A stretch of 41,957 nucleotides of DNA, from positions 1 through 41,957 of the forward strand of contig JAJYXE010000025.1 in NCBI GenBank assembly GCA_021791145.1, in the 5' to 3' direction. Of the stretch, positions 16,044 to 24,450 are shown piece by piece. Source of the DNA: Actinomycetes bacterium. GTDB taxonomy: Bacteria; Actinomycetota; Acidimicrobiia; Acidimicrobiales; RAAP-2. Every line of letters starts with the position of its first letter. Position 1 is the first letter of the stretch. The position numbers were made by a program, and so were the translations under genes. The notes beneath the pieces were generated by a model, which was not told where the DNA came from, searched no databases, and saw nothing but the letters and a program-made list of their open reading frames with translations.

Positions 16044-16205
16044 CTGGGTCGACGATGAGTGTAGGTCTTCGGAGGCTGGCGGTCGCCGGGTGCGCTCCTG
16101 TCAGTGCGCTCGCAACAGGATCCTTCGCACCCTTTGGCTGCCGCTACGATGCGTCCACGTGCCCCACCTGGTTCCTGGAGATCGGCGTGACGAGAAAGCA
16201 CCGAG

Positions 16206-17507
16206 ATGAGCGAACCGGACGTCCTGGTCATCGGTGGGGGGTTGATCGGCCTGCTCACCGCCGCTGAGCTCGCCGATCGAGGCGCTCGAGTGGTCGTCTT
16301 GGAGAAGGACGACGTCGGGTTCGAACAATCGGGCCGATCTGTTGCCGCCGTCAATCTTCCCGGCGGAGCACCGAGCTCTGGCCAGTCGCTGCTGCGCGTC
16401 TCGGCGGAGCAGTGGTCGAACTTCGAGACACGCTGGGGCTACGGCGTCGATCTCAACGCGGACGGCTGGTACATCGTGATCGAGAACGATCTCGACCGCC
16501 AGTGGCTCGAAGTCGAGCGTTCGACGTGGCAGGCGACCGCCGGGTACCCCGATTGCGAGCTCCTCGGCCGATCCGAGGCGCGTGAGCGTTTCCCACAGCT
16601 CGAGGGTCACTTCCTCGAGATCGATGCCCGTCACGGCGGCCACGTCGATGCGCTGATGGTGATGAGAGCGCTGCGGCAGGTTGCACGGGACCGCAACGTC
16701 GAGGTCCGCTTGGGAGAGATGGTCCGAGGTTTCAAAGCACGGGGGGAGCGCGTCCTCGGCGTCACGACGACCACGAACCGGTACGCTCCGTCGACCCTCG
16801 TCATCGCTGCCGGGCTCTGGTCGCCCGACCTGTGCGACCAGCTCGGCTTCCACATCCCGATGCAGAGGGTACGTGCCCCGGCGGTGGAGACCGGACCTGT
16901 GCCAGCTGGCACGATCCCGGGGTTCCTGCGCGGTGCCACCTATGGCGCCAAGCAGAACCGCAACGGGACCGTCCGGGTCACCGGCGGCTACCGGTTCTCG
17001 GCGATGCTGCACGACCTCAGTCTGAGGGACTTCCGCGATCTGGGCATCTGGGGTCCGGCTCTCTGGCAGAACCGCAAGGACGTCTCCTTCAGGTTGGACG
17101 TGAGGGGCCTGGGAGCCGAGCTCGCCGCGAAGCTGTCAGGCCTCGCACGCGGTGGAGGGATGCGCTTTCCGCAGCGCTGGGAGCCGCCGTCGAACCCCCA
17201 TGACCGGGATCGCCAGCTCGCGGATCTCGCTCGGGTCGTCCCGTCGATGCGGCACGCTCGTGTCCACCGGTACTTCTCGGGGGTGATGGACCTGCTGCCC
17301 GACCTCGAGCCGGTGGTCGGGCGAGTCCCTGGCACGACGAACGCCTACGTCGCCGGGGGTTTCAGCGGCCACGGCTACATGTACGGGCCGGGCGCGTGTG
17401 TCGCGATGGCCGAGCTGATCCTGACGGGGGAGACCGAGGTGGATCTCGGGCCCTACCGGCCCGAGAGGCTCGCAGGTCCACTCGAGATGCGCAAGCAGAT
17501 CTTCTGA
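16206..17507 (+). CDS. FAD-dependent oxidoreductase (DAO/sarcosine oxidase type)
   Basis: 433-residue DAO-family flavoprotein. VLVIGGGLIGLLTAAELADRG is cut by the GGGLIG nucleotide loop at residues 10-15, followed by VVVLEKDDVGFEQSGRS, which replaces the more usual ASxRNxG loop. GLWSPDLCDQLG in mid-protein and VAGGFSGHGYMYGPGACVAMAE at the C-terminus are the FAD-closing motifs of sarcosine/glycine-oxidase-like proteins. It is single-subunit and therefore likely a simple oxidase, unlike the three-subunit enzyme nearby. The following small gene starts 11 bp after its stop, so the two form a unit. A TACGAT -10-like box lies at 16145-16150 in the 162-bp divergent region, with a weak -35. Substrate unknown. 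Confidence 0.85.
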   Translation: MSEPDVLVIGGGLIGLLTAAELADRGARVVVLEKDDVGFEQSGRSVAAVNLPGGAPSSGQSLLRVSAEQWSNFETRWGYGVDLNADGWYIVIENDLDRQWLEVERSTWQATAGYPDCELLGRSEARERFPQLEGHFLEIDARHGGHVDALMVMRALRQVARDRNVEVRLGEMVRGFKARGERVLGVTTTTNRYAPSTLVIAAGLWSPDLCDQLGFHIPMQRVRAPAVETGPVPAGTIPGFLRGATYGAKQNRNGTVRVTGGYRFSAMLHDLSLRDFRDLGIWGPALWQNRKDVSFRLDVRGLGAELAAKLSGLARGGGMRFPQRWEPPSNPHDRDRQLADLARVVPSMRHARVHRYFSGVMDLLPDLEPVVGRVPGTTNAYVAGGFSGHGYMYGPGACVAMAELILTGETEVDLGPYRPERLAGPLEMRKQIF

Positions 17508-17518
17508 GGGCGCGGACG

Positions 17519-17902
17519 ATGAGCGACGGGATGCTGTACGCGAAGCACGGAGACCCCAAGCGCGCGATGTTCCTCGGCGCGATGACCTCGGAGTACTACC
17601 GGATCCGCAGCGATGGAGAACGGGCTTCGGTGCTCCGGCGCTTCGACCAGATGGTCGAGGAGTGGAAGCAGCTGGGTGCGCGCGTCGTCGGCACCTTCGA
17701 CGACGACCTGCTCATGGTCGGTGAGCCCGGTTCCCCTCGGTTCACCTTCTACCTGCTGTTCCAGATCGCCGACGTCGATGTCGTCACCCAGATGATCCAG
17801 CGCGTCAGAGAAGAAGTCGACGGTGTGCGCATGGACAGGTTCGTGCGGTTCGAGGCGCACGTCGGCCGACCGTTCTTCCTTCTCGAACCTCCGGCCTCGT
17901 GA
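17519..17902 (+). CDS. Conserved-looking hypothetical protein, 127 residues
   Basis: 127-residue soluble protein beginning 11 bp after the DAO oxidase. It has no signal peptide or membrane segment. The pattern of a strand/helix-rich body (EEWKQLGARVVGTFDDDLLM, then RFTFYLLFQIADVDVVTQMI) suggests a dimeric alpha-beta-barrel (ferredoxin-like) fold, as in small monooxygenase or YCII-like proteins. No catalytic motif is recognised. Close coupling suggests it assists the oxidase, for example by handling an unstable product. The ATG start is supported by spacing, though the upstream GCGCGGAC is a poor ribosome-binding site. Confidence 0.65.
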   Translation: MSDGMLYAKHGDPKRAMFLGAMTSEYYRIRSDGERASVLRRFDQMVEEWKQLGARVVGTFDDDLLMVGEPGSPRFTFYLLFQIADVDVVTQMIQRVREEVDGVRMDRFVRFEAHVGRPFFLLEPPAS

Positions 17903-17949
17903 TGTGCCCGAGGATCGAGGTCCCCGGGTCCGAGCTTGTGAGCTATCGC

Positions 17950-17978
17950 TTGACAGCGCTGTGCAATTATGCTATGTC
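17950..17978 (+). promoter_or_regulatory. Sigma70-type promoter of the APC permease operon
   Basis: TTGACA (17950-17955) with a 17-bp spacer to TATGTC (17973-17978). Start of transcription would be near 17985. This leaves a leader of about 290 bases before the permease ATG at 18279, much longer than usual for the region. Confidence 0.6.
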
Positions 17979-17988
17979 TCTTCTCACT

Positions 17989-18031
17989 GATCGAGACCCC
18001 GGGCACGTCACCGATCGAGATCCCGGGCAAG
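17989..18031 (+). repeat. 19-bp direct repeat at the start of the leader
   Basis: GATCGAGACCCCGGGCACG (17989-18007) is repeated as GATCGAGATCCCGGGCAAG (18013-18031), two substitutions and a 24-bp period. Each copy centres on the palindrome CCCGGG. The place right after the predicted start site suits a dimeric regulator, or a repeated RNA element. Confidence 0.6.
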
Positions 18032-18086
18032 CTCGATTGCGATCGCAGTTGGACCTCACACCGACGAGGCGTTAGGAGCGTGCCTT

Positions 18087-18249
18087 TCCCCTTGCGGGGA
18101 GCGATGCCATGGTCGTCGACATTCGAGTCGCGACGTGGGGAACTTCGAAACGCGCAGAGAGTTGCGTAGTGGTTGTGCGAGAAGAACCTGCAATGTTGTC
18201 TGAACGGCATACAGCCAACAGTCGAGCAATCGCCTCTGTCTTGGTCTAG
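18087..18249 (+). promoter_or_regulatory. Leader hairpin and possible 46-residue upstream frame
   Basis: The stem TCCCC-TTGC-GGGGA (18087-18100) holds GGGGAG, which would be the ribosome-binding site for an ATG at 18109. That ATG opens a 46-codon frame ending at 18249, 29 bp before the permease gene. The peptide (starting MVVDIRVATW) has no known relatives to me. The arrangement could be translational attenuation, but the coding status is uncertain. The remaining leader shows no recognised riboswitch. Confidence 0.3.
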
Positions 18250-18278
18250 AGACGCAAGAGCGACGACAAGGGGGATCC

Positions 18279-19751
18279 ATGCCTGAAGCGGCGATGGTGC
18301 AGTCGGACGGAAAGCCGCTCCTCGGCGGTGGGCGGCTCAGCGCGTTCGAGGCGTCAGGTGTCAGCGTTGCTGGCCTCGCGCCGACGATGGCCATGGCGCT
18401 CGGCACCGCGTTCGCCGCCTCGGAGGCCGGCGACGCGGTACCCCTCTCTTATTTCCTCGCGTTGATCGGCTCTTTGGCGCTCGCCTATGTCATCGTCCGC
18501 TTCGCGCGGCGGCGACCGGGTAGTGGCCTTGCGTTCACCTACGTGGACAACGCGTTCGGGAAGAACCCAGGTTTCACGGCGGGGGCGATCTACTCGCTGT
18601 CATGGCTGTTCGGGATCGCCGTGACCATTGCGATCAGCGCGGTCGCGATCAGCGCCATCGTGAGCGAGTACCACGGGAGCGTCAGCTGGTTCCCGCTCTT
18701 CCTGGCGGAGATGGCGATCGCCCTCGCGCTGAACTACCTGGGGGTGAAGCCGTCCGTGAGGCTCCAGGTGCTCGCAGAGGTGGGCTCGATGCTCGCGGTC
18801 ACCGCGATCTTCGCCGCGGCGCTCGCGAGCCCGCACAGTCCGGGTCTGTCGTTCCGGCCCTTCGAGCCGTCCGTCTCGCTGAAGGGATGGAGCGGGATCG
18901 GCTTCGGGATGATCTACGGCTTTTCGGGGTTCGCAGGTTTCGAAGGAGCGGCTGCACTGGGCTTCGAGACGCGCAACCCCCGATCGGGGATCCCACGCGC
19001 GATCCTGTGGTCGCTGATCGGCGCGGGCGTCTTCTACCTGTTCGTGACGTACGCGCTGGCGATCGGCTACGGGCCGCACGGCGGGAAGAGCTGGGCGAGC
19101 TCCGCTGCGCCGCTCGCGGTCGTCCTCACGAAGTACATGGGCCCGAACTGGGCGACCGCCGTGGAGGCCATGGTCGCGCTGAGCGGTTTCTCCGCGGGAC
19201 TGGGCCTGGTCACCCTGTCCACGCGCGTCCTGCACGGCATGTCGCTGCGTGGGCTCATGCCCCGCGCGCTGCGCCATGAGCACCCGCGCTTTAGGACGCC
19301 CAGCTACAGCGTGGTGCTGGTGTGCGTCATCGCCGGAGTCCTGGGCGCAGCCCTCGGCCTGTCGCAGGGCACGACAACGCTCATCGGCTTCACCGCTGCC
19401 TTCAACACCCTGATCCTGATCGCGGTCTACGCAGCGATCTCGGCTGGGGCGTTCGTGGTGTTCGGCCTGAGGGAGACCGGGAGCGGTCGATGGCACGCGT
19501 TCGTCCTCCCGGTGATCGCCTTCGGGCTCCTTGGCTACGCGTTCTACGCGTCGGTGATCCCCGTCCCCGCGTTCCCCTACAACCTCGCGCCATACCTCGT
19601 GCTCGGGGTGACCGTGATCTTCGCGGTCGTTGGGATCCGCCTGCAGGCGGGGCCGAGCGTGGACTTCGCGACACTCGTCGCGGAGCCCGTCCGAAGTCCG
19701 GCGTCCCCGTCGCGCCAGGGGCTGACATCTCGCGCGGGCGCTGAGTCCTAG
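18279..19751 (+). CDS. APC-family amino acid permease
   Basis: 490-residue polytopic membrane transporter of the amino acid-polyamine-organocation superfamily. It has about 12 hydrophobic segments, starting with SVAGLAPTMAMALGTAF, which holds the broken first helix of the APC/LeuT fold. The segment GFSGFAGFEGAAALGFETRNP is the family's conserved helix 6 with the unwound GFEG and the 'E..NP' that follows. AAGGGGG lies six bases before the ATG. It is the first gene of the probable operon 18279-22941, preceded by a long leader. Substrate probably an amino acid or amine that the downstream cyclase and PLP enzyme then degrade. Confidence 0.88.
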   Translation: MPEAAMVQSDGKPLLGGGRLSAFEASGVSVAGLAPTMAMALGTAFAASEAGDAVPLSYFLALIGSLALAYVIVRFARRRPGSGLAFTYVDNAFGKNPGFTAGAIYSLSWLFGIAVTIAISAVAISAIVSEYHGSVSWFPLFLAEMAIALALNYLGVKPSVRLQVLAEVGSMLAVTAIFAAALASPHSPGLSFRPFEPSVSLKGWSGIGFGMIYGFSGFAGFEGAAALGFETRNPRSGIPRAILWSLIGAGVFYLFVTYALAIGYGPHGGKSWASSAAPLAVVLTKYMGPNWATAVEAMVALSGFSAGLGLVTLSTRVLHGMSLRGLMPRALRHEHPRFRTPSYSVVLVCVIAGVLGAALGLSQGTTTLIGFTAAFNTLILIAVYAAISAGAFVVFGLRETGSGRWHAFVLPVIAFGLLGYAFYASVIPVPAFPYNLAPYLVLGVTVIFAVVGIRLQAGPSVDFATLVAEPVRSPASPSRQGLTSRAGAES

Positions 19752-19758
19752 GCGTGTC

Positions 19759-20718
19759 GTGACGGGCTCCGATGTCCCGTCGGCGCGCGAAGCGCCGGGA
19801 GGAGAGGCGTTCGGCGCCGAGGACCTCGACAGGACTCGCCAGGTGCCGGGCGTGCCGGCTCGTGCCGGTCCGCTCCGGCCGGACGAGTTCGACGGACAGG
19901 TCGTCTTCGTCACGGGGGTCGCACGAGGTCAGGGGCGTAGCCATGCCTACGGCTTCGCGTCGCTCGGCGCCGACGTCGCGGGAATCGACCGGTGCGAGGA
20001 CCTGTCGACCGTGCCCTATCCGCTGGCAGGCGTCGCAGACCTCGAGGAGACCAGGGCGATGGTCCGCAAGCTCGGGCGTCGCGCGCTGCTCGAAGTAGGT
20101 GACGTCCGCGACAGGGCGCGGCTTGCAGAAGTGGTCGAGCGGGTCATGGACGAGCTGGGGCGGATCGACGTCGTCGTGGCGAACGCGGGGATCTTCAGCG
20201 TCGGCGACGCACGGACCTTGTCCGCCGAGAGCTGGGCGGAGGTCATCGAGGTGAACCTCACCGGCGTCTGGAACACGGTCCAAGCGTGCCTTCCTGCGAT
20301 GATCGCCGGAAAGCGCGGGGGGAGCATCGTCATGACGAGCTCGATCGGAGGTCTGAGGGGCTTGCTCCAGTGCGCCCACTACGTCGCCAGCAAGCACGGC
20401 GTGCTCGGCCTGGTGGAAGCGCTCGCGAACGAGCTGGGTCCCCATGGGATAAGGGTGAACGCGGTGTGCCCTACGAACGTCAACACGCGTATGATCCACA
20501 ATCCTGCGAACTACGCGACGTTCCGACCGGACCTTCCGCACGCGACGAGTGCGGACATGGTGGAGCCTGCGAAGGAGATGCACTTGCTGGCCACCCCGTG
20601 GATCGAGCCCGAAGACGTGACGGCCGCTGTCACGTGGTTGGCGTCGAGCGCGGCACGGTTCGTCACGGGCGTCGCGTTGCCGGTCGACGCGGGCGCGACC
20701 ACGAAGGTGGCGAATTGA
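19759..20718 (+). CDS. Mycofactocin-coupled SDR family oxidoreductase
   Basis: 319-residue SDR of the mycofactocin-associated subfamily. The hallmark TGVARGQGRSHA (52-63) has the GQGRSHA variant of the glycine loop, and CEDLSTVPYPLA plus DLEETRAMV are inserted after strand 2 exactly as in that subfamily. NAG is 132-134, the catalytic Ser 184/185 and YVASK 198-202. NELGPHGIRVNAVCPTNVNTRMI and TPWIEPEDVTAAVTWLAS complete the subfamily signature. In known members NAD is held without exchange and mycofactocin re-oxidises it. About 45 extra N-terminal residues precede the fold, so the GTG start may be too early. The gene starts 8 bp after the permease. Confidence 0.88.
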   Translation: MTGSDVPSAREAPGGEAFGAEDLDRTRQVPGVPARAGPLRPDEFDGQVVFVTGVARGQGRSHAYGFASLGADVAGIDRCEDLSTVPYPLAGVADLEETRAMVRKLGRRALLEVGDVRDRARLAEVVERVMDELGRIDVVVANAGIFSVGDARTLSAESWAEVIEVNLTGVWNTVQACLPAMIAGKRGGSIVMTSSIGGLRGLLQCAHYVASKHGVLGLVEALANELGPHGIRVNAVCPTNVNTRMIHNPANYATFRPDLPHATSADMVEPAKEMHLLATPWIEPEDVTAAVTWLASSAARFVTGVALPVDAGATTKVAN

Positions 20719-21614
20719 TGCCGGCCGCGGAGGATGTCGGGCGTCTTGCCGAGATCGGGGATCGAGAGCGGCTGCGTGCGCTGAGCTGCGTCACCGATGG
20801 GAAGCTCTGGGCGCTCGGGCTCGACGTCTTCGGGAGCCCCCCCCAGCCGTCGTTCCCTGGTCGTCCGGACCAGCGCCACGAGATCTACCGTGACTGGTCC
20901 CACTACGAAGAAGGATCCGTCGCCCCGCTGCCAGGAGGGGTGTGCTCGGTGGACGACGGAGTGTTCCTGAACTGCCACGGTGGCAGCCATCTCGACGCGC
21001 TCGGGCACATCATGTGCGAAGGGACGATCGCCGGGGGGCGCGCCGCCACGTCGACGATCGGCGGCCTCCGGCACGCCGACGTCGCCGCGATCGCGCGGCT
21101 CGGGGTCGTCTGTCGCGGGGTGATCGTGGACCTGTGCAGGTCGGCGGGCGCCCGTTGGCTCGAGCGTGACCACGAGGTGACGCTCTCGGAGCTCCAGGCC
21201 TGCCTGGAGGAGGAGGGGGTCACGGCGGCTGCCGGTGACATGCTCCTGCTTCGGACCGGGAGCCTCCTCCGCTACTACGAAGAGGGTCCCTCAGTTTTCT
21301 TCACGGACTACTCGGAGCCGGGCTTGAGCCACGACGAGGCGCTCCTCGCCTGGGTCGACGAGACCCGGATCCTCGGGATCGGGAGCGACACGCTCGCCAA
21401 CGAGCTCCCGCGCTGTCCGGCGACCGGCGAGGAGTACCCGCTCCACAGGTACCTTCTTCGCGACCGAGGACTGCAGTTCCACGAGGCGCTCTGGCTGGAG
21501 GAGGTGGCCGCGGATTGCGCGTCGGACCGGCGCTACACCGGGCTGTACGTCGCGTCTCCGCTCAAGCTGGTCGGTGCCTCGGGGTCACCGGTGAACCCGG
21601 TGTTCATGAAGTGA
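20718..21614 (+). CDS. Cyclase-family (KynB-like) metal-dependent hydrolase
   Basis: 298-residue protein of the cyclase family (PF04199 type: kynurenine formamidase, isatin hydrolase). HGGSHLDALGH (His87, His91, Asp93, His97) is the HxGTHxDxxxH metal motif, with Ser in place of Thr. GDMLLLRTG and a C-terminal HEALWLEEV complete the fold. The ATG shares one base with the TGA of the preceding SDR, so the genes are tightly coupled. Family members hydrolyse N-formyl or cyclic amides. It sits between an alcohol dehydrogenase-like SDR and a kynureninase-fold PLP enzyme, which suggests an aromatic or cyclic amide substrate, but this is inference. Confidence 0.87.
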   Translation: MPAAEDVGRLAEIGDRERLRALSCVTDGKLWALGLDVFGSPPQPSFPGRPDQRHEIYRDWSHYEEGSVAPLPGGVCSVDDGVFLNCHGGSHLDALGHIMCEGTIAGGRAATSTIGGLRHADVAAIARLGVVCRGVIVDLCRSAGARWLERDHEVTLSELQACLEEEGVTAAAGDMLLLRTGSLLRYYEEGPSVFFTDYSEPGLSHDEALLAWVDETRILGIGSDTLANELPRCPATGEEYPLHRYLLRDRGLQFHEALWLEEVAADCASDRRYTGLYVASPLKLVGASGSPVNPVFMK

Positions 21615-21693
21615 CCATGTGCATCTCGATCGAGCGTGATAGTCGAATGGACCCGTGCGGTGGTGGGCGATCCCAGAAGGAGAGGGTGTAGCG

Positions 21694-22941
21694 GTGAGAG
21701 CAGCCGCACGGCCAGATGGTGCGCAGGTGAGCTGGCAGCTCCGAGGCATGACGCCTGCGATCCTCCACGGCGAGACGAGAGGGTGGTCGTACTTCGACGG
21801 ACCTTCGGGGACCCAGATGATCGCCCCCGCGATCGACGCGTTCGTTGCGTTCGCCCACAGCGGGCTCTCGAACCGTCACGGCTACTCGCCGGCCGGTGAC
21901 GAGACCGAGGACGTGGTCGCCTTCGCCCGCGAGCAGCTCCGGTCGCTGTTGCACGCCGACGGCTACCAGGTGGTCTTCGGCCAGAACATGACGAGCATCG
22001 CGTTCTCCCTCGGCCACGCGCTCGCACGTCAGCGCGGCCGCGAAGGTGCCCGGGTGGTCGTCACCGAGCTGGAGCACATGGCGAACGTGGATGCGTGGGT
22101 CCAGCCCTTCTCGGAGCGGGGGGGAACCGTCCACTGGTTGCGAGTGGATCCGGGCTCGCTCGAACTCCGCAGCGAGGACGTCGAGGCCGCCGGGGCCGCA
22201 GGCGGGGTGAGCGTCGTCGCGGCGACCGCCGCTGCCAACGCGATCGGGGCGGTCCCCGACCTCGTCCCGTTGCGCGACCTCGCATCGGCCGAGGACGCCG
22301 TGTTCGTGGTGGACGGGGTGCACGCCGTGCCGCACGCCCCTCCGGACCTCGCCCAGATCGGCGCGGACATCTTCCTTTGTTCCGGCTACAAGTTCTACGG
22401 TCCGCACGTCGGCGTGGCCCTCGTGCGCCAGAGCCTCCTCGAGGAGCTCCGGGCCTACAAGGTGACGCCTGCCCCTGTCAGCGGCCCGGAGAAGCTCGAG
22501 ACGGGCTCCCAGAACCACGAAGGCCTCGCGTCGCTCGCAGCGACGATCACCGGCCTCGGTCGCCTCGTGGGGAGGAGCGACGGCGCCGGCGCTCGAGAGG
22601 CGCTCGAGGTGCTCGGGGATCGTGAAGGCGAACTGGTCGCGCGCCTCGTCGAGGGGCTTCGCTCGATCCCGAACGTACGCGTCTTCGGGCACGACGGCCA
22701 CGAGGAAAGGTTCGTCGCGACGGTTGCCTTCACGGTCGGCGGCCGCACGCCCTCGGAGGTGGCGGGGGCGCTGCGCCGTCAAGGTATGTTCGTCACGGCC
22801 GGCGACTTCTACGCCACGGCGCTCGCGGCGCGCCTCGGGGTCGCCGACACCGGTGGCTTCGTTCGAGCTGGCCTTGCCGGCTACACGTCCGAAGAGGACG
22901 TGCAGCGTCTGGTCGAAGCGGTGGTCGCACTGGGCAGCTGA
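21694..22941 (+). CDS. Class-V aminotransferase-fold PLP enzyme (cysteine desulfurase-like)
   Basis: 415-residue PLP protein of fold type I, class V. Asp207 in VVDGVHAVPH pairs with the pyridine nitrogen and Lys233 in SGYKFYGPHVG is the Schiff-base lysine. YFDGPSGTQM near residue 35 is the typical N-terminal substrate loop of the cysteine-desulfurase-like branch. The C-terminal half, where cysteine desulfurases carry their catalytic Cys, has no cysteine at all. Desulfurase activity is therefore unlikely and a lyase, kynureninase-like or epimerase role more likely. GTG at 21694 is chosen by domain start and AAGGAGAGG upstream. It lies 79 bp after the cyclase and may have its own weak promoter. 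Confidence 0.83.
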   Translation: MRAAARPDGAQVSWQLRGMTPAILHGETRGWSYFDGPSGTQMIAPAIDAFVAFAHSGLSNRHGYSPAGDETEDVVAFAREQLRSLLHADGYQVVFGQNMTSIAFSLGHALARQRGREGARVVVTELEHMANVDAWVQPFSERGGTVHWLRVDPGSLELRSEDVEAAGAAGGVSVVAATAAANAIGAVPDLVPLRDLASAEDAVFVVDGVHAVPHAPPDLAQIGADIFLCSGYKFYGPHVGVALVRQSLLEELRAYKVTPAPVSGPEKLETGSQNHEGLASLAATITGLGRLVGRSDGAGAREALEVLGDREGELVARLVEGLRSIPNVRVFGHDGHEERFVATVAFTVGGRTPSEVAGALRRQGMFVTAGDFYATALAARLGVADTGGFVRAGLAGYTSEEDVQRLVEAVVALGS

Positions 22942-22957
22942 GCAGCCGAGCAGCTGC
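22934..22957. terminator. Hairpin overlapping the stop codon of the PLP enzyme gene
   Basis: GCAGCTG (22934-22940) pairs with CAGCTGC (22951-22957) around a 10-base loop that contains the end of the TGA stop. There is no T-tract. The next gene converges from the other side after 112 bp, so a terminator function is plausible. Confidence 0.4.
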
Positions 22958-23053
22958 GCCACTTCACCGCAGCCGGCCACTGGTCTTCGGGCCGGCATCG
23001 GCGGTGCAGCGCGCGCCGGCGCGGCGTCACAGGCGCGGACGAGACGCCGCGCG

Positions 23054-24370
23054 TCAGCGTCCGCGGCGCCGCCGGCGGACGGGGACGACCACTGTGCAGG
23101 CGCCGGGAAGCACCCTGGCGGTGAGCTCGAGGGTCTCCCCGGCGGCTTCGCCGTCGAGGGACACGGGGAAGGCTCGCGCACCTCCGATCCGGACCTTGGC
23201 CCCCGAGCGCACGAGGGCGTGGGCAGGTGGCGCGGCTTCCCCGGCCCTCAGGTAGTGCGCGAGCGTCGCGAGCGCGGCGCGCCCTGCGGACCGGGAGACC
23301 CCGACCACCTCCAGCCGTCCGTCGTCGGGGCGGGCCGCTTCGAGGCTGAGCCCGATGCGTCCACCGAGCCGGGGAGCGTTCACGAGGGCCACCTCGAGCA
23401 GAGGTCCCGGCGGTGAGAACGGCTCGCCGTCCACCTCCACGACGAGGTCGAGCGGCTGGCGGCCCCGCCACGCCTGCCAGGCGCGCAGCGGGTAGAGCAG
23501 CGGGCGGCGCCAGCCCTTCACGTCGGCGACCGCGTCGGCGAAGCCGGCCACGATCCCGACGCCCGCGGCGTGCGCGAAGGTCCCGAGCTCCGTCGCCACC
23601 AGGTCCATGGCCCGGACCTGGCCGCAGATCGCCACGGCTGCGGCTTCCTCCGGGCAGAGTGGCACCCCGAGCGAGCGGGCGAGGTCGTTGCCGGTCCCGC
23701 ACGGCAGGACGCACAGGGCGATCCCGGTGCCTGCGAGCACCCGGGCGGCAAGCCCGAGGGTCCCGTCGCCGCCGGCCACCGCGAGGCGCGCACGGTCGTG
23801 CCCCGCGAGCGCGGACACTGCGTCTGCGAGCGCCGTCTCGACCTCCGACGCACCCACGACCCGCTCGACGGCGAGCGACGCGTCCCGCCGGAGCGCCCGG
23901 CGGGCACGGCGCACGAGCCGGGCAGAGCCGGCATCCCGGTTCACCACGAGCGCGACCAGCGCGCCCGTGGCGTCTGCTCGAGGCCGCCGGCGCTCGACTC
24001 CCTGGACGGCGAGGAGCGCGACGCCGAGGGCGGCCAAGGGACCGAGCAGCCGCGTTCGCTGCGCTCGTTCCCCGCGCGCCACGACGAGGCCGGCGGCCGC
24101 GAGGAGTGGCGAACGGAGGGCGGGGGCGATGCGACCCAGGCCGTAGGCGAGGCCGACCCATCCCGACGACCGGTCGTCGGTGGCGATCGCAACGACGCGC
24201 GCCCCGGCCCACGCGGCGGCGACGGTGACGGCCGCCCGCAATCGGCCGGCACGCCCGAGGCGCAGGCAGGCTGCCCCGCCGACGCACAGCTCGAAGGGAA
24301 CGGAGAACTGGGAGGAGGTGCGCGAACGGCGTCGGATGAGCGGACCGTAGCGAACGCTGGGTGGCCGCAA
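23054..24370 (-). CDS. Diacylglycerol/lipid kinase-family protein with N-terminal membrane region
   Basis: 438-residue protein. From about residue 137 it is a DAGK catalytic domain (YegS/DgkB type): LVVNRDAGSARL opens it, GGDGT at 200-204 is the nucleotide-binding signature and LPCGTGNDLARSLG at about 222-235 the second conserved loop. The first 125 residues hold several alanine/leucine-rich stretches that may form two or three membrane segments. This N-terminal region is unusual compared with the roughly 300-residue cytosolic members. The protein ends in a basic tail RRRRRG. The start is a TTG without a ribosome-binding site, so the true N-terminus is unsure. It lies 80 bp downstream of two hsp20 genes on the same strand and may share their transcript. 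Confidence 0.78.
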   Translation of the reverse strand: MRPPSVRYGPLIRRRSRTSSQFSVPFELCVGGAACLRLGRAGRLRAAVTVAAAWAGARVVAIATDDRSSGWVGLAYGLGRIAPALRSPLLAAAGLVVARGERAQRTRLLGPLAALGVALLAVQGVERRRPRADATGALVALVVNRDAGSARLVRRARRALRRDASLAVERVVGASEVETALADAVSALAGHDRARLAVAGGDGTLGLAARVLAGTGIALCVLPCGTGNDLARSLGVPLCPEEAAAVAICGQVRAMDLVATELGTFAHAAGVGIVAGFADAVADVKGWRRPLLYPLRAWQAWRGRQPLDLVVEVDGEPFSPPGPLLEVALVNAPRLGGRIGLSLEAARPDDGRLEVVGVSRSAGRAALATLAHYLRAGEAAPPAHALVRSGAKVRIGGARAFPVSLDGEAAGETLELTARVLPGACTVVVPVRRRRRGR

Positions 24371-24450
24371 GGCGCGAGCAGCAGGGCGTCAGCCGCGACG
24401 CCCCGATGCCAGCGCTCGTCGGCCTGTCGAGCTCCGCACGGCGCTCCTGG

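Noticed and set aside
17903..18278. Known riboswitch class in the permease leader
   Set aside because: No conserved core of a named amino-acid, guanidine, SAM or T-box element could be recognised by eye, so only generic structure is reported.
20718..22941. A complete tryptophan-kynurenine pathway
   Set aside because: Only a KynB-like cyclase and a class-V PLP enzyme are present. No dioxygenase is nearby and the PLP enzyme groups better with desulfurase-like proteins, so the claim was reduced to an analogy.
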